NCBI RefSeq assembly: GCF_002156705.1
Contig: NZ_CP019893.1
Coordinates: forward strand, 2,790,001 to 2,854,000
Direction: 5' to 3'
Source of the DNA: Natrarchaeobaculum aegyptiacum
GTDB lineage: Archaea; Halobacteriota; Halobacteria; Halobacteriales; Natrialbaceae
DNA: 64,000 bases
The notes below the pieces were generated by a model, which worked only from the letters and a program-made list of their open reading frames with translations, ran no database searches and was not told the DNA's origin. Shown here in pieces: positions 52,017 to 62,037 of the stretch. Both the position numbers and the translations under genes were made by a program. Position 1 is the stretch's first letter. The number at the start of each line of letters is the position of its first letter.

Positions 52017-52232
52017 TCACCGGTACACGTTCTGGTAGCGCTCGCGATACCGGTGGAGGGCGAGCCGAGCGCGTCGTCTCGAGGAAAAGCCGAATCCAAC
52101 TGCGAGACAGGCCTCTCGGGGACACTCCCAGCGGAACGTCTCCGAGTCGGGATCGCGTGTGACGGGAACGTCAGCGTCACAGCGCGGGCACTGCCATCCC
52201 CAGCGGCGGTCGGCGACTGGATCACGAGCCAT
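52017..52232 (-). CDS. Small zinc-ribbon protein
   Basis: A 71-residue protein with a four-cysteine ribbon: CPRCD near residue 15 and CPREAC near residue 37, which could coordinate zinc. The C-terminal half is basic and helical (FSSRRRARLALHRYRERYQN), suggesting nucleic-acid contact. Function unknown. Confidence 0.6.
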   Translation of the reverse strand: MARDPVADRRWGWQCPRCDADVPVTRDPDSETFRWECPREACLAVGFGFSSRRRARLALHRYRERYQNVYR

Positions 52233-52353
52233 CGTCGGTAGTCGATCCAGTGTCGGGACGCCTGCCCCGTAACGCTTCGAGTGTACACGTGGATGCTTCA
52301 GGTGCGACCTCGAGCGGTCGCTACGGAACGAACGGCCGAACGAAGGTGAGTCG

Positions 52354-52776
52354 TCAGTCTGACTTGCTTCCGGTCACGACCACCGGGCGGTCGGAACTGA
52401 GGATGACCGACTGAGTGACGCTGCCGAAGACGGCCTTGCCGACCGGCGAGCGCTTCCGGCCGCCGAGGACGATCGAGTCGACGTCGTACTCCTCGGCTTC
52501 GTCGATGATGTCCGATTCGGTGTCGCCGCTGTCTTCCAGTACGTGGACGTCGACGCCGGCCTCCTCCAGGCGTTCGCTCGCCCGTCGAACCGACGAGATC
52601 CGCGAGGCGGACTTGAACTGCTCGAACTCTTTGGGGAGGTCCTCGCTGTCCTCGGTGAAGACGAACAGCAGGTACGCTTCGACGTCTTCGCTCGCGTTCG
52701 GGAGCGAGGTGATGTAGTCGGCCTGTGCCAGCGCACGATCTTCGTTGGTGTCGACCGGTGCGAGAACGCGGTACAT
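52354..52776 (-). CDS. Universal stress protein, UspA-like
   Basis: A 140-residue UspA-fold protein. The ATP-loop region reads SIVLGGRKRSPVGKAVFGSV then TQSVILSSDRPVVV, a variant of the G-2x-G-9x-G-S pattern. The start is the ATG before YRVLAPVDTNEDR. Role unknown beyond the family. Confidence 0.8.
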   Translation of the reverse strand: MYRVLAPVDTNEDRALAQADYITSLPNASEDVEAYLLFVFTEDSEDLPKEFEQFKSASRISSVRRASERLEEAGVDVHVLEDSGDTESDIIDEAEEYDVDSIVLGGRKRSPVGKAVFGSVTQSVILSSDRPVVVTGSKSD

Positions 52777-52874
52777 ACCACCACGTTCGAACGACTGACT
52801 AATAAAGTCGACTCTCAATTCCCGTGGCGCCGGGGACACAACGACTATGGCTCCGCCCCCCGTATCCCTGACCG

Positions 52875-53090
52875 ATGGACGACGAGTCGGTCTCTCGCGG
52901 CTCGCTGCTCGGACTCGCTGGGCTTGCGAGTCTGTGCTGTGTCGGTCCCGGCGCGGCAGCGCTGACTGGCAGCGCTGCGGCTGGCGGACTCCTCCTCGGG
53001 CTCAGCCAGGCACTCGTAATCGGCCTGACGCTCCTCACGGTCGGTCTCGTCGTCAGGTGGCGACTGGGCTGTTCGCAGTGCTCTTCCTGA
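52875..53090 (+). CDS. Small Cys-containing membrane protein
   Basis: A 71-residue protein with two hydrophobic helices (LLGLAGLASLCCVGPGAAAL and GLLLGLSQALVIGLTLLTVG). Cysteines occur in the first helix (CCVGPG) and at the C-terminus (CSQCSS), a layout reminiscent of small metal or thiol transport proteins such as MerT-like ones, but too short for certainty. Confidence 0.55.
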   Translation: MDDESVSRGSLLGLAGLASLCCVGPGAAALTGSAAAGGLLLGLSQALVIGLTLLTVGLVVRWRLGCSQCSS

Positions 53091-53119
53091 TCGCCGACCC
53101 GGGGTCGAATCGACTGCTC

Positions 53120-53201
53120 ATGCGGATTCCTGTACCGATGTCCCGGCGCGACCGCCGTCCGGGTCGCGGTTGCGCCGGAACTGACGGACAGTAAACCGTA
53201 T
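53120..53201. repeat. Palindromic intergenic element, family P82, copy 2
   Basis: Second copy of the 82-bp near-palindrome, with right end CAGTAAACCGTAT as in copy 1 and a more divergent left end. Its last base is the first base of the acyl-CoA synthetase stop codon on the minus strand. It could serve as a transcription terminator for that gene. Confidence 0.75.
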
Positions 53202-54877
53202 CAGTGGGTGTCGTCACGCTCGCGAAGCGTTTTCCGTCTGATCTTTCCGGTCGTCGTCGTCGGCAGTTCGTCGACGAACTCGACGTACTGAGGATACTCG
53301 TACTCGGCGAGACGGTCGCGCACGAGGTCGCGTATCTCCTCGCGGAGGGTATCGGGCTCGTAGTCGTCACCTGCAGGCTGGACGAACGCCTTGATCGCCT
53401 CGCCGCGAGTCTCGTCGGGGACGCCGACGACGCCGGCCTGTTCGGCCGCCGGGTGCTGGAGAATGGCTTCCTCGACTTCCATCGGTCCGACGCGGTAGCC
53501 ACTCGTGAGAATCACGTCGTCGGCCCGCGAGACGAACCACAGGTAGCCGTCGGCGTCGCGCTCGACGAGGTCGCCCGTGCGAAACCACCTCTCGTCGGTC
53601 TGCTTTGCGGCCGTCTTCTCGGGCAGTCCCCAGTACTCGTCGAAGAACACCCGGCGGTCACCCGGCCTGACGGCGAGTTCGCCGACCTCGCCGGTCTCGA
53701 CGTCCTCGAGCGTCTCGGGGTCGAGCACCCGAACGTCGTAGCCCGGGAGCGGCCGGCCCATACTCCCCGGGCGCGTCTCGAACCAGGTGTCGGAGTTGCC
53801 GACGACGAGGTTGAGTTCCGTCTGACCGTAGAAGTCGTTGATCGCCACCTCAGCGAAGGTCTCTGCGACCCACTCGACGACCTCCGAGGTAAGCGGTTCA
53901 CCGGCCGAGGCGAACGTCTCGAGTGCGAGGTCGTACTCGGCTTCGGGGTCGTCGACGCCCATCAGCATCCGGAGTGCAGTCGGCGGCATGAACGCCTTCG
54001 TCACGCCATGACGTTCCATCAACTCGTAGACGTCGTCGGGATCGAACCCCTCTCGAGGCCAGCCGACGACGGTGCAGCCGTGGTGCCAGGCGGCAAAGAG
54101 CGTGCCACCGAGGGCAGCCCCCCAGGCCCAGTCGGCGGGCGTCCACAGGGTCGCCTCGCCCTCCGCGAGGCCCTGATCGAAGTAGTTGAACGCCGCGGCG
54201 GCCCGCCCGAGCCAGAGTGCGTGGCTGTGCAGGACGCCCTTCGGCGGCCCCGTCGACCCACTCGTGTACATGATCGCCGATGGTGTTTCGGGGGTCGCGT
54301 CGTGGACGTCGAATCCGGGCTCGTGACGCGAGACGAGGTCAGCGAAGGCGTGGGTGGTCGCACCGTCCTGTTCATCGCCCGCCCCCGCGACCGACTCGCT
54401 ATTCCCGAGTTCGATCACGTGCTCGAGCGCCGGACACTCCGAACGGACAGCATCGACTGTCTCGCGTACGCTCGGGTCGACGACGACCGCTGTCGCCTCG
54501 CTATCTGCGAGTCGGTACTGGATAGCGTCCCGGCCGAACAGCCGTGTCAGCGGCACGGAGACGGCCCCGACCTTCCAGTTCGCGAGGTGAGTGATCGGGT
54601 TCTGGGGTTTCTGTGGAACGACGACGCCGACGCGGTCGCCCGGTTCGACGCCGAGCTCGGCAAGCGCCGCCGCGAGTCGGTCTGATCGATCGTCGAGGTC
54701 GTCGAAGGAGTAAGTCTCGAGGCCGTCGGGGCCCTCGTACCGGAGCGCGGTCCGGCTCGTGTCCTCGTGTTTCCGCAGGAAGTCGACTGCCGGGTTGAAC
54801 GACTCGGGGAGGTCCCACGCGAACGCCTCGCGGGCCTGCTCGTAGTCGTCGAACGCCGGCATGACGGTCCAGTTCAT
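53201..54877 (-). CDS. Acyl-CoA synthetase (AMP-forming)
   Basis: Adenylate-forming ligase of 558 residues activating a short or medium-chain acid with CoA. The AMP-binding loop is IMYTSGSTGPPKGVLHSHAL, the adenine motif NDFYGQTELN, the hinge region WFRTGDLVERDADGYLWF, and the catalytic lysine loop ends TTTTGKIRRKTLRERD. Substrate is unknown: the sequence resembles acetyl/medium-chain synthetases such as those named AcsM. The stop codon abuts a P82 palindrome. It stands alone and is divergent from the desaturase-type gene. Confidence 0.85.
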   Translation of the reverse strand: MNWTVMPAFDDYEQAREAFAWDLPESFNPAVDFLRKHEDTSRTALRYEGPDGLETYSFDDLDDRSDRLAAALAELGVEPGDRVGVVVPQKPQNPITHLANWKVGAVSVPLTRLFGRDAIQYRLADSEATAVVVDPSVRETVDAVRSECPALEHVIELGNSESVAGAGDEQDGATTHAFADLVSRHEPGFDVHDATPETPSAIMYTSGSTGPPKGVLHSHALWLGRAAAAFNYFDQGLAEGEATLWTPADWAWGAALGGTLFAAWHHGCTVVGWPREGFDPDDVYELMERHGVTKAFMPPTALRMLMGVDDPEAEYDLALETFASAGEPLTSEVVEWVAETFAEVAINDFYGQTELNLVVGNSDTWFETRPGSMGRPLPGYDVRVLDPETLEDVETGEVGELAVRPGDRRVFFDEYWGLPEKTAAKQTDERWFRTGDLVERDADGYLWFVSRADDVILTSGYRVGPMEVEEAILQHPAAEQAGVVGVPDETRGEAIKAFVQPAGDDYEPDTLREEIRDLVRDRLAEYEYPQYVEFVDELPTTTTGKIRRKTLRERDDTH

Positions 54878-55062
54878 AGCGGGGAGGTTCTTCCGGCGGG
54901 TGGGTGATTCTTTCGGGTTCGGCGTGGGCCGTGAGAACGTCGTTCCTGCGTGGACGCAGTCAGTCTCCGGGACCAGTAGAACGTGCCAGCCCTCCAGCCA
55001 ACGGGAGGACGGGAAAGCTGTTAGGCGCGCCCATTATGTCGCCCGCGGGCCTGTAACTGGCA

Positions 55063-56766
55063 ATGATCGAAACCGACGTCGCCGTCGTCGGCGGCGGAAT
55101 CGGGGGTCTCACCACTGCACACGAACTCGCCGAACGCGGCTTCGACGTGACCGTCCTCGAGGCGACCGATCGGTTCGGCGGCAAGGCCGGGTCGGTGCCG
55201 GCGACGATCGAAGCACCGTCGGAACCTTCGTCCGAGTTACCGGCGGATCGACCACCGCTCCACGGCGAACACGGCTTTCGCTTTTTCCCCGCCTTCTACC
55301 GACACGTGACCGATACGATGGCGCGAATCCCCGACGGCGGGGGTACCGTCGCCGACAACCTCGTCGAGACCGAGGCCACGTTGATCGCGAACGTCGACGG
55401 ACCAGCACAGATCGCCGAAACCCGGACGCCCGAGACACTCCAGGACTGGCTCGAGGCGCTGCGCCCGGCGTTCGCCGAGGACCTTCCCCCGGCGGACGTC
55501 CGATTCCTGCTGGAACGATTACTGTACCTGCTGACCGCCTGCGAGACCCGCCGCGAGGAGGAACTCGACGACGTCTCCTGGTGGACGTTCATCGACGCCG
55601 AGAACCGCTCGCCGGAGTTTCGCGATCGGCTCGCCTACGCCACGCAGGCGCTGGTCGCACTTCGCCCGCAGGCTGGCAGCGCCCGGACGATCGGCACGAT
55701 CTACCTCCAGTTGCTCTTCGGGCAACTCGATCCAACCCGGCCGACCGAGCGAATCCTGAACGCACCGACCAGCGTCGCCTGGATCGACCCCTGGGTAGAG
55801 TACCTCGAGGGGCTGGGTGTCGACTGCCGGGCGAACGCGCCCGCGCGTCGGCTCGAGTTCGACGGCCGCCGGATCACCGCAGTCGAACTGGTCGACGGCG
55901 AGACTGTCGTCGCGAGCGAGTTCGTCCTCGCGGTGCCCGTCGAGGTCGCCCCCGCGTTCGTCACGCCCGACCTGGCCCGCGTGGCTCCGGAACTGGACCG
56001 GATCGAGCGCCTCGAGACGGCCTGGATGAACGGGATCCAGTTCTATCTCGCCGAAGACGTCGAACTGACGCGGGGCCACCAGGTGTACGCCGACTCGCCG
56101 TGGGCGTTGACCTCGATCTCTCAGCGCCAGTTCTGGCGCGACGACGAGTACGACGTGCGTCGTCGTGGCCCCGACGCGGTCGAGGGCGTCCTCTCGGTGA
56201 TCGCCTCCGACTGGGAGACGCCGGGAACCCTGCACGGAAAACCGGCCAGAGAGTGCACTCGAGAGGAGATCGCGACCGACATCTGGGCCCAGCTGAAAGC
56301 GCACCTGAACGCGACCTCGCCGACGCTGTCGGACGACCTGCTCGTCGACTGGTTCCTCGACCCGGCGATCGTCGAAACCGACGCGGGCGTCGCAAACCAG
56401 TCGCCGCTGCTGATCAACACCGTCGGCTCGCTCCGGAACCGACCGCCGGCGGACATCGCTATCCCGAACCTCACGCTCGCGGCCGACTACGTGCGGACGG
56501 ACACCGATCTCGCGTCGATGGAGTCGGCCAACGAAGCCGGTCGTCGGGCGGCGAACGCCATCCTCGAGCGCCGGGGGTTCGGACGCGGGGCCGGAACCGA
56601 CGTGGGAACCACAGCGAGGGCGCAGATCTGGGCCCTCGAGGAACCGGCCCCGTTCGAACCGTTCAAGCGGCAGGATCGGATTCAGTATCGGCTCGGGCTC
56701 CCGCATCCCGCCGAGGTCACCCAGTCAGTCCGGGTGCTCGCCGGGCGGCTCAGTGGACGAGCTTGA
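55063..56766 (+). CDS. Phytoene-desaturase/HpnE-type FAD oxidoreductase
   Basis: FAD-dependent amine-oxidase-fold protein of 567 residues. The FAD motif is VAVVGGGIGGLTTAHELAER with the downstream EATDRFGGKAGS. It resembles carotenoid desaturases and hydroxysqualene dehydroxylase HpnE; HGEHGFRFFPAFYRHV is the GEHGxHxF-like motif of that group. The end region IPNLTLAADYVRTDTDLASM matches the closing FAD-binding motif. The exact substrate is uncertain. No carotenoid genes are adjacent. Confidence 0.8.
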   Translation: MIETDVAVVGGGIGGLTTAHELAERGFDVTVLEATDRFGGKAGSVPATIEAPSEPSSELPADRPPLHGEHGFRFFPAFYRHVTDTMARIPDGGGTVADNLVETEATLIANVDGPAQIAETRTPETLQDWLEALRPAFAEDLPPADVRFLLERLLYLLTACETRREEELDDVSWWTFIDAENRSPEFRDRLAYATQALVALRPQAGSARTIGTIYLQLLFGQLDPTRPTERILNAPTSVAWIDPWVEYLEGLGVDCRANAPARRLEFDGRRITAVELVDGETVVASEFVLAVPVEVAPAFVTPDLARVAPELDRIERLETAWMNGIQFYLAEDVELTRGHQVYADSPWALTSISQRQFWRDDEYDVRRRGPDAVEGVLSVIASDWETPGTLHGKPARECTREEIATDIWAQLKAHLNATSPTLSDDLLVDWFLDPAIVETDAGVANQSPLLINTVGSLRNRPPADIAIPNLTLAADYVRTDTDLASMESANEAGRRAANAILERRGFGRGAGTDVGTTARAQIWALEEPAPFEPFKRQDRIQYRLGLPHPAEVTQSVRVLAGRLSGRA

Positions 56767-56932
56767 GTGATCTCTTCGAACGGAACTGAGAGAACGGCTC
56801 TGTTGAAACCCTTGATTGATGATGCATTTCAGCAGTTCTGCTGAATTGAGAGCGCGAATGTCGTACGAGATCTGACTTGATTTGCGATGACCGTGATCGC
56901 TCGATGCAAGGAACGTATGATCATCCCATTCG

Positions 56933-57511
56933 TCAACACTCTACCGGCGCGACGTTCTCCATCGGCGGTTCGCCATCAGGAATTCCGAGGGCAAACACGT
57001 ACGCTCTCGCCTCCTCCGTCTCGCTGGGATTGAACGAATTGACGACATCTCCGTCGTCAAGGAGTGACTCACCCGCTGTGTATGTACGAGACACGCAATC
57101 TCGCTCGAAAATCACTTCGAGTTCTCCCTCAACAATGTTGAGAATAAGTGGCCCCGGGTGGGTGTGCCACCCCCCTGTGCCTCCCGGCTCCCAGCGAGCT
57201 TCGAGGAACATGGTGGTGGAGGCATCGTCCAACTCAACCACGATGGGTTCATCAACTTCGTGATAGCTGGCCTCGAGCGTCGCGGTCACGTCGTCCGGGA
57301 AGGGTGCGTGTGCTGCAAGCAGTTCGGTCTCGAATCCCTCGGGTTCATCGACGTTGTCGCTTTCTTCGACATCGTTACTGTCAGCGGCGTCTTCTTCGTC
57401 TACAGCGGCGGTCGTAGCGGTACCCATACCGAGCGCGCCCGCTGCGACAGCGCTGGCTTTCAGCACTGTTCTGCGTAACACATCGTCGATTGGTTCATTG
57501 TCGGAAGTCAT
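56933..57511 (-). CDS. Tat-exported cupin-domain protein
   Basis: A 192-residue exported cupin. The Tat signal is RRTVLKASAVAAGALGMG. After an acidic linker the cupin barrel carries the first motif GGTGGWHTHPGPLILNIVEG with its His pair and Glu, and a second motif later (GDVVNSFNPSETEEARAYVF). Metal-binding enzyme or ligand sensor outside the cell; substrate unknown. The start is the ATG just before SDNEPIDD. Confidence 0.75.
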   Translation of the reverse strand: MTSDNEPIDDVLRRTVLKASAVAAGALGMGTATTAAVDEEDAADSNDVEESDNVDEPEGFETELLAAHAPFPDDVTATLEASYHEVDEPIVVELDDASTTMFLEARWEPGGTGGWHTHPGPLILNIVEGELEVIFERDCVSRTYTAGESLLDDGDVVNSFNPSETEEARAYVFALGIPDGEPPMENVAPVEC

Positions 57512-57721
57512 AGGAGCACTCTTGTTTGTATCGCTTTCCGCGAACCGAACTACGAGAAACGAGTACAGATAGCTATTCACTGCCAGTTCAGCAGTCGTCG
57601 ATTGCACTGCAACAGCATACACCTGATCATCGCCTGCACGGTCGTCAGAGACTGCAGAAATTGCAGAAGATAGCCATCTAACTTTCCGCATAGTAGCGGT
57701 TCTCGTTGGGACGGTGAAAAG

Positions 57722-57895
57722 ATGCAAACATCAGAAATACGGAAAGTCACGTGTCCGAAGTGTGGAGAATTCAGTAACGTTTCAGTCACCGAAGCGGACG
57801 TGGAACTAATAACCAGCCCGTACAGACGTGCGTTCGGCGACTACACGAAAATCGAATGCCTGGGCGGGCACATCTTCTGGGTCTACTACTGTTAA
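57722..57895 (+). CDS. 57-residue zinc-finger-like protein
   Basis: A short gene of 57 residues. It reads QTSEIRKVTCPKCGEFSNVS at the start and ends IECLGGHIFWVYYC. The CPKCG pair and the later Cys and His could bind zinc; the final strand is aromatic-rich. The composition is not acidic and is AT-richer than neighbours, perhaps acquired. It begins immediately after the cupin gene's divergent promoter region. Confidence 0.5.
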   Translation: MQTSEIRKVTCPKCGEFSNVSVTEADVELITSPYRRAFGDYTKIECLGGHIFWVYYC

Positions 57896-58150
57896 CTGAA
57901 CGCGTTTGCTATTAGTCGTTCAGTTTGCAGGTACACGTGGCTGATTCAGCATAGATCAGTCGGAAGAAACGAAGGTCTTTTGCTACATATCCTCTGGATG
58001 TTGCACGACCATTCTGCCAGCTACTGGATAGGTCGAGCGAAGCGTGCTGAGTAGATAGCGCAAGTCGGTCACTGGCAGTTTGTCCCTCCCCCTAGATCAG
58101 GATCGCTACAAGCAGCGTCTTTTCCCGACACAGGGACGAAGCGACAACCG
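57896..58150. other. Intergenic stretch
   Basis: No gene or clear signal recognised, apart from the presumed promoter for the EamA-like gene. Confidence 0.35.
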
Positions 58151-58576
58151 ATGGAAGTCCCAGAGGTAAATGCGGCTGTGGCATTCGGATTACTGACGAT
58201 GGTTTCGTGGGGTATCTGGATCGTCGTGGGGAACGCTGCGTCAGAGTCCATCGACCCGGCGACGGCTGCTGCGATATCGTATCTCGTCGCAGCCATCCTC
58301 GCAGTCGGGTACGTTTTCGTGTCAGGTGCCTCACTGGCCATCACGCCACGAGGCGGGGCGCTCGCTGGCGTGGCTGGAATGTTCGCCGGTATTGGCTTCG
58401 TCTCGATGTACATCGGCCTCTCACGTGGCTCGACGACGGTCGTCTCGACGCTCGGTGCCATGTATTTCGTCGTCGCAGCGTTCATCGGAATGGCTGTGCT
58501 TGGAGACGAAATTACCGTAACGAGAGTCGCAGGGCTCCTGCTCGCGGGCGTCGGTATCATCCTCGTCGCTCGATAA
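58151..58576 (+). CDS. EamA/DMT-superfamily small membrane protein
   Basis: A 141-residue protein with four to five hydrophobic helices matching a single EamA domain of the drug/metabolite transporter superfamily: LLTMVSWGIWIVVGNAASES, AAISYLVAAILAVGYVFV, and the family-type closing repeat VRGST-like segment GLSRGSTTVVSTLGAMYFVV and VAGLLLAGVGIILV. Single-domain EamA proteins act as dimers. Substrate unknown. A P86 palindrome follows closely. Confidence 0.75.
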   Translation: MEVPEVNAAVAFGLLTMVSWGIWIVVGNAASESIDPATAAAISYLVAAILAVGYVFVSGASLAITPRGGALAGVAGMFAGIGFVSMYIGLSRGSTTVVSTLGAMYFVVAAFIGMAVLGDEITVTRVAGLLLAGVGIILVAR

Positions 58577-58594
58577 CCGAGCCGTTCACTCCAA

Positions 58595-58678
58595 CTATAG
58601 TAACAATTGCAACGATTCACACTGATCGCCGATCCGTCTGGTGATCAGGTGTGCACTGACTTGCAGTCGCTACGATAG
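58595..58678. repeat. Palindromic intergenic element, family P86, copy 2
   Basis: An 84-bp element, the reverse complement of which matches copy 1 (3561-3646) nearly base for base: CTATCGTAG at one end, GTCAGTGCACACCTG in the left part, and TTACTATAG at the other end. It sits between convergent genes. Confidence 0.75.
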
Positions 58679-58713
58679 CTGACCAATAGAAACTCGAGAC
58701 CGCTCCCCTGCCG

Positions 58714-60039
58714 TCACTCGCTCGAGCCGCCGGGGGTCCACTCGCCGTCGAACTCCTCGTGGAGGTACGGTTTGGCGTTCTCACCGGCGTAGGTGGCGAC
58801 GCGGTGGCCGTCGCCCTCGAGGTGGTACTTGTAGGTGGTCAGCCCCTCGAGGCCGACGGGGCCGCGGGCGTGGATCTTGCCGGTGGAGATGCCCACCTCG
58901 GCGCCGAGGCCGTAGCGGAAGCCGTCCGCGAAGCGCGTCGAGGCGTTGTGGAAGACGCTCGCGGAATCGAGGCTGCGCATGAACCGGCCGGCGCGTCCGT
59001 CGTCCTCGGTGACGATCGACTCGGTGTGTTTCGAGCCGTAGGTGGTGATGTGCTCGAGTGCGGCCTCGAGCGAGTCGACGACTTTGATCGAGAGCTCGAG
59101 GTCGCCGTACTCGGTCGCCCAGTCTTCGTCGGTCGCAGCGCCGACGTCGACGACATCGCGGACGCGGTCGTCGCCGCGGAGGTCGACGCCTGCCTCCTCG
59201 TACTGAGCGACCATCTCGGGGAGGAAGTCGGCGGCGACGTCTTCGTGGACGAGCAGCGTCTCGACGGCGTTACAGACTGCGGGGTACTGCACCTTCGCGT
59301 CGAAGGCGATCTCGGTGGCCATCTCGAGGTCGGCGGCGTCGTCGACGTAGACGTGACAGATCCCTTCGGTGTGCCCGAGCACGGGAATCGAGGTGTTGTC
59401 CTGGATGTACTGGACGAACTCCGAGCTTCCGCGGGGCATCAACAGGTCGATCTGTTCGTCCATCTCGAGCAACGCCTGAACGTCCTCGCGGGCTTCGATC
59501 AGCTGGGCCCAGCCGTCGGGCAGGTCGGCGGTGGCCTCCTCGATGATCTCGTAGAGCACGCGGTTCGAGTGGCTGGCCTCGCTGCCACCCTTCAGGATGA
59601 CGGCGTTACCGGACTTCAGGCTGAGCGCGGCGATCTGGACCAGCGCGTCGGGGCGGGATTCGAAGACCGTCCCGACGACGCCGATCGGCACGGCGACCCT
59701 GTACAGTTCGAGGTCCTCGTCGAGGCGTCGCGACTCGAGGGTCTTCCCGAGGGGGTCGTCCTGCTCGGCGACGCTGCGGACCATCTCGCTGATGTCCTCG
59801 AGTTTCGACGGCGAGAGCTTCAGCCGGTCGACCAGCGCCTGACTGTACTCGCCTTCTGCGAGCAGTTTCTCGCCTGCCCCGACGTCCTTTTCGTTGGCCG
59901 TGAGGATCTCGTCGTGGCGCTCGTCGATCGCGTCGGCGATCGCCTGCAGGCCCGCTCGCCGCTGCTCGTCAGAGAGCTGGGCGAGCTCGAGGGCTGCGTC
60001 CTGTGCCTCCTGTACTTTGGCTGCTGCGTTTTCAGTCAT
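58714..60039 (-). CDS. proA: Glutamate-5-semialdehyde dehydrogenase ProA
   Basis: Second enzyme of proline synthesis, reducing glutamyl-5-phosphate to the semialdehyde. The 442 residues include the catalytic Cys256 in [13 protein letters not shown], the NADP segment [13 protein letters not shown], and the family motif [17 protein letters not shown]. The start overlaps the proB stop by eight bases. It ends the proC-proB-proA operon. Confidence 0.95.
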   Translation of the reverse strand: MTENAAAKVQEAQDAALELAQLSDEQRRAGLQAIADAIDERHDEILTANEKDVGAGEKLLAEGEYSQALVDRLKLSPSKLEDISEMVRSVAEQDDPLGKTLESRRLDEDLELYRVAVPIGVVGTVFESRPDALVQIAALSLKSGNAVILKGGSEASHSNRVLYEIIEEATADLPDGWAQLIEAREDVQALLEMDEQIDLLMPRGSSEFVQYIQDNTSIPVLGHTEGICHVYVDDAADLEMATEIAFDAKVQYPAVCNAVETLLVHEDVAADFLPEMVAQYEEAGVDLRGDDRVRDVVDVGAATDEDWATEYGDLELSIKVVDSLEAALEHITTYGSKHTESIVTEDDGRAGRFMRSLDSASVFHNASTRFADGFRYGLGAEVGISTGKIHARGPVGLEGLTTYKYHLEGDGHRVATYAGENAKPYLHEEFDGEWTPGGSSE

Positions 60040-60895
60040 GGATGACACCGTTGATAGGAACGAATACTGTGCCCACTGGCTTGGCACCAGCGATTTTCTC
60101 GAGCACGTCGGGTTCGGTCGAGCGGGCGATGATCGCCGGGATGCCGTGTTCGCTGACCTCGCGTGCACCGCTGACTTTCGTCTGGATGCCGCCGAAGACC
60201 GTCGTCGAACTCTCGTCGATGATCTCCTCGACGGCGTCGTAGTTTCGCCCGACGGCCTCGATCAACTCGGCGTCGGGGTCGCGTTCGGGGTTGCCGGTGT
60301 AGACCCCGTCGACGTCGGTCAGCGTCACGAGCAGGTCGACGTCGACGCCGATGGCGACCGACGCCGAGAGCATGTCGTTGTCGCCGATCCGGATCTCCGT
60401 GGTCGCCACCGCGTCGTTCTCGTTGACGATCGGGACGATACCCCACTCGAGCAGCGTCTCGATCGTGTTCCGGACGTTCGTAAAGCGCTCGGGGTTCTCG
60501 AGGTCGTGCTGGGTGAGCAGGAGCTGGGCGATCTTGCGGTCGTAGCGGTCGAAACTCTCGGTGTAGCGCTGCATCAGGTAGCTCTGGCCGACCGTCGACA
60601 GCGCCTGTGATTCCTCGACGGTATCGCTGTCGTAGCCGACCCGACCGATGCCAGCACCCACCGCACCCGAGGAGACGAGGATCACGTCCTTGTCCTGTGC
60701 GTGGAGGTCGGCGATGTCGTCGACCAGCTTGTCGAGTTTCTCGTCGTCTAGGTTCGACTCGGCGTCAGTCAGCGAGTTCGTCCCGGCCTTGACGACGACG
60801 CGGTCGGCGTCGGCGGCGAGCGCGCGGGTCTGTTCGACCTCCTCGGGGTCGACGCCGTTTTTCACCGATTCCTGCCAGTCGGTATCGTTACTCAT
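60032..60895 (-). CDS. proB: Glutamate 5-kinase ProB
   Basis: First enzyme of proline synthesis, phosphorylating glutamate. The amino-acid kinase fold starts [20 protein letters not shown], with [20 protein letters not shown] and [20 protein letters not shown] later, and ends with the MVTK-like stretch [19 protein letters not shown]. At 287 residues it lacks the C-terminal PUA domain found in many bacterial ProB proteins. It overlaps both neighbours, so the operon is tightly coupled. Confidence 0.95.
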   Translation of the reverse strand: MSNDTDWQESVKNGVDPEEVEQTRALAADADRVVVKAGTNSLTDAESNLDDEKLDKLVDDIADLHAQDKDVILVSSGAVGAGIGRVGYDSDTVEESQALSTVGQSYLMQRYTESFDRYDRKIAQLLLTQHDLENPERFTNVRNTIETLLEWGIVPIVNENDAVATTEIRIGDNDMLSASVAIGVDVDLLVTLTDVDGVYTGNPERDPDAELIEAVGRNYDAVEEIIDESSTTVFGGIQTKVSGAREVSEHGIPAIIARSTEPDVLEKIAGAKPVGTVFVPINGVIHD

Positions 60896-61658
60896 CGTCC
60901 CCCGCGAGTTCTCTCGAGCGTCGTTCGGCCGCGAGGACGGCGTCGGTGACGGCCTCGTCGGCGGTGCTGTCCCACAGGACTTCCATCCCCTCGATGGTCG
61001 TCCCGTTCGGCGAGCAGACGGCGTCGATCAGGTCGTCGATCGACCGCTCCGATCGCAGGACGGTCTCGGCGGCACCCTTGAACGTCTGGGCGGCCAGCGT
61101 TCGGGCCTCCTCGGGCTCGAGGCCGCGCTCGACGCCGGCGTCTTGCATCGCCCCGAGCAAGTAGAAGACGAACGCCGGGCCGCTGCCATTGACTGCCGTC
61201 GCGATGTCCATCTGGGATTCGTCGACGGCGACGAACTCGCCGACGTCGTCGAGTAGCTCCTCGACCACGGCGGGGATCTCCTCGCCAGTCACCGCAGCGG
61301 CCATATTCTGTGTCGCGGCCGCCAGATTCGGCATGACGCGGACCACGCTCGCCTCGGTCTGCGGCTCGAGCCGGTCCGTCCGGACCCCGGCCGCGATCGA
61401 GACGAGGGTTTGCTCCGGCGAGAGATCGATCTCCTCGAGCACGACGTCGACGATGTCGGGTTTGACCGCCAGTACGACGACGTCGGCCGCGGCGGCGACG
61501 CCGGTGTCGTCGGTCGTCTCGTCGACGAACTCGGCGACGGCCTCGCGGGCGTCCGGATCGAGGTCACACGCCGTCAGCGTGTACCCGTCTGCCTTCGAGA
61601 GCCCCTCGAGCAGGGCACCGCCCATGTTTCCACAGCCGATGACGCTCACGTGAATCAT
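60888..61658 (-). CDS. proC: Pyrroline-5-carboxylate reductase ProC
   Basis: Last enzyme of proline synthesis, reducing pyrroline-5-carboxylate. The 256 residues start with the Rossmann motif [20 protein letters not shown] and carry the conserved [40 protein letters not shown] and [13 protein letters not shown] segments. It is the first gene of the operon and overlaps proB by eight bases. The start is the ATG before IHVSVIGCG. Confidence 0.95.
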   Translation of the reverse strand: MIHVSVIGCGNMGGALLEGLSKADGYTLTACDLDPDAREAVAEFVDETTDDTGVAAAADVVVLAVKPDIVDVVLEEIDLSPEQTLVSIAAGVRTDRLEPQTEASVVRVMPNLAAATQNMAAAVTGEEIPAVVEELLDDVGEFVAVDESQMDIATAVNGSGPAFVFYLLGAMQDAGVERGLEPEEARTLAAQTFKGAAETVLRSERSIDDLIDAVCSPNGTTIEGMEVLWDSTADEAVTDAVLAAERRSRELAGDDE

Positions 61659-61875
61659 CCTTGGTACAAGCAAGGTGGGCAGGCAGACATACACCTTTGG
61701 CTTTTCGTCCGGAGCTCGAGGGCGGTCGTAATTGGGTGGGTTGGAAGCGAGTGGTATGTGGACATCACCAATATTCACCCAAGAGAACGGCGCTGTGAAA
61801 ACTACGATACAGTAACAGTTTGACTGTGGTTAAATTGAATCTTAGTATGGGTCGATACAGGCCAGAAAAAGGTTG

Positions 61876-61887
61876 ATAAATTTATTA
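61876..61887 (+). promoter_or_regulatory. TATA element of a truncated gene
   Basis: ATAAATTTATTA lies 27-38 bases before the ATG at 61914, an ideal leaderless promoter that now drives only a short frame cut by the TnpB element. Confidence 0.5.
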
Positions 61888-61913
61888 CCCCCTCGAATCG
61901 TAAGAGTGATCAG

Positions 61914-62006
61914 ATGGGTATACAGCGATTGTGGACTCAAATTGGGGACTGGCTCCGAAACCGCTCACGTGTCACGTTTTCTGTTGTGACATCCTCCGCG
62001 CCGTGA
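61914..62006 (+). pseudogene. 5' stump of a gene cut by the TnpB element
   Basis: A frame of 30 codons (GIQRLWTQIGDWLRNRSRVT, then FSVV) begins at the position expected from the promoter and runs into the right-end hairpin of the TnpB element, where it stops. It looks like the start of a real gene whose remainder is displaced or lost. Confidence 0.4.
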
Positions 62007-62037
62007 ACGGCGCGGCTTCCCGGCATGGGAATACCAG

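Noticed and set aside
49912-52125. Very long open frame on the minus strand continuing upstream of the SRPBCC gene
   Set aside because: It lies opposite the well-supported spermidine-synthase-like gene and its product lacks any domain. GC-rich DNA leaves the complementary strand free of stops; only the last 135 residues are real.
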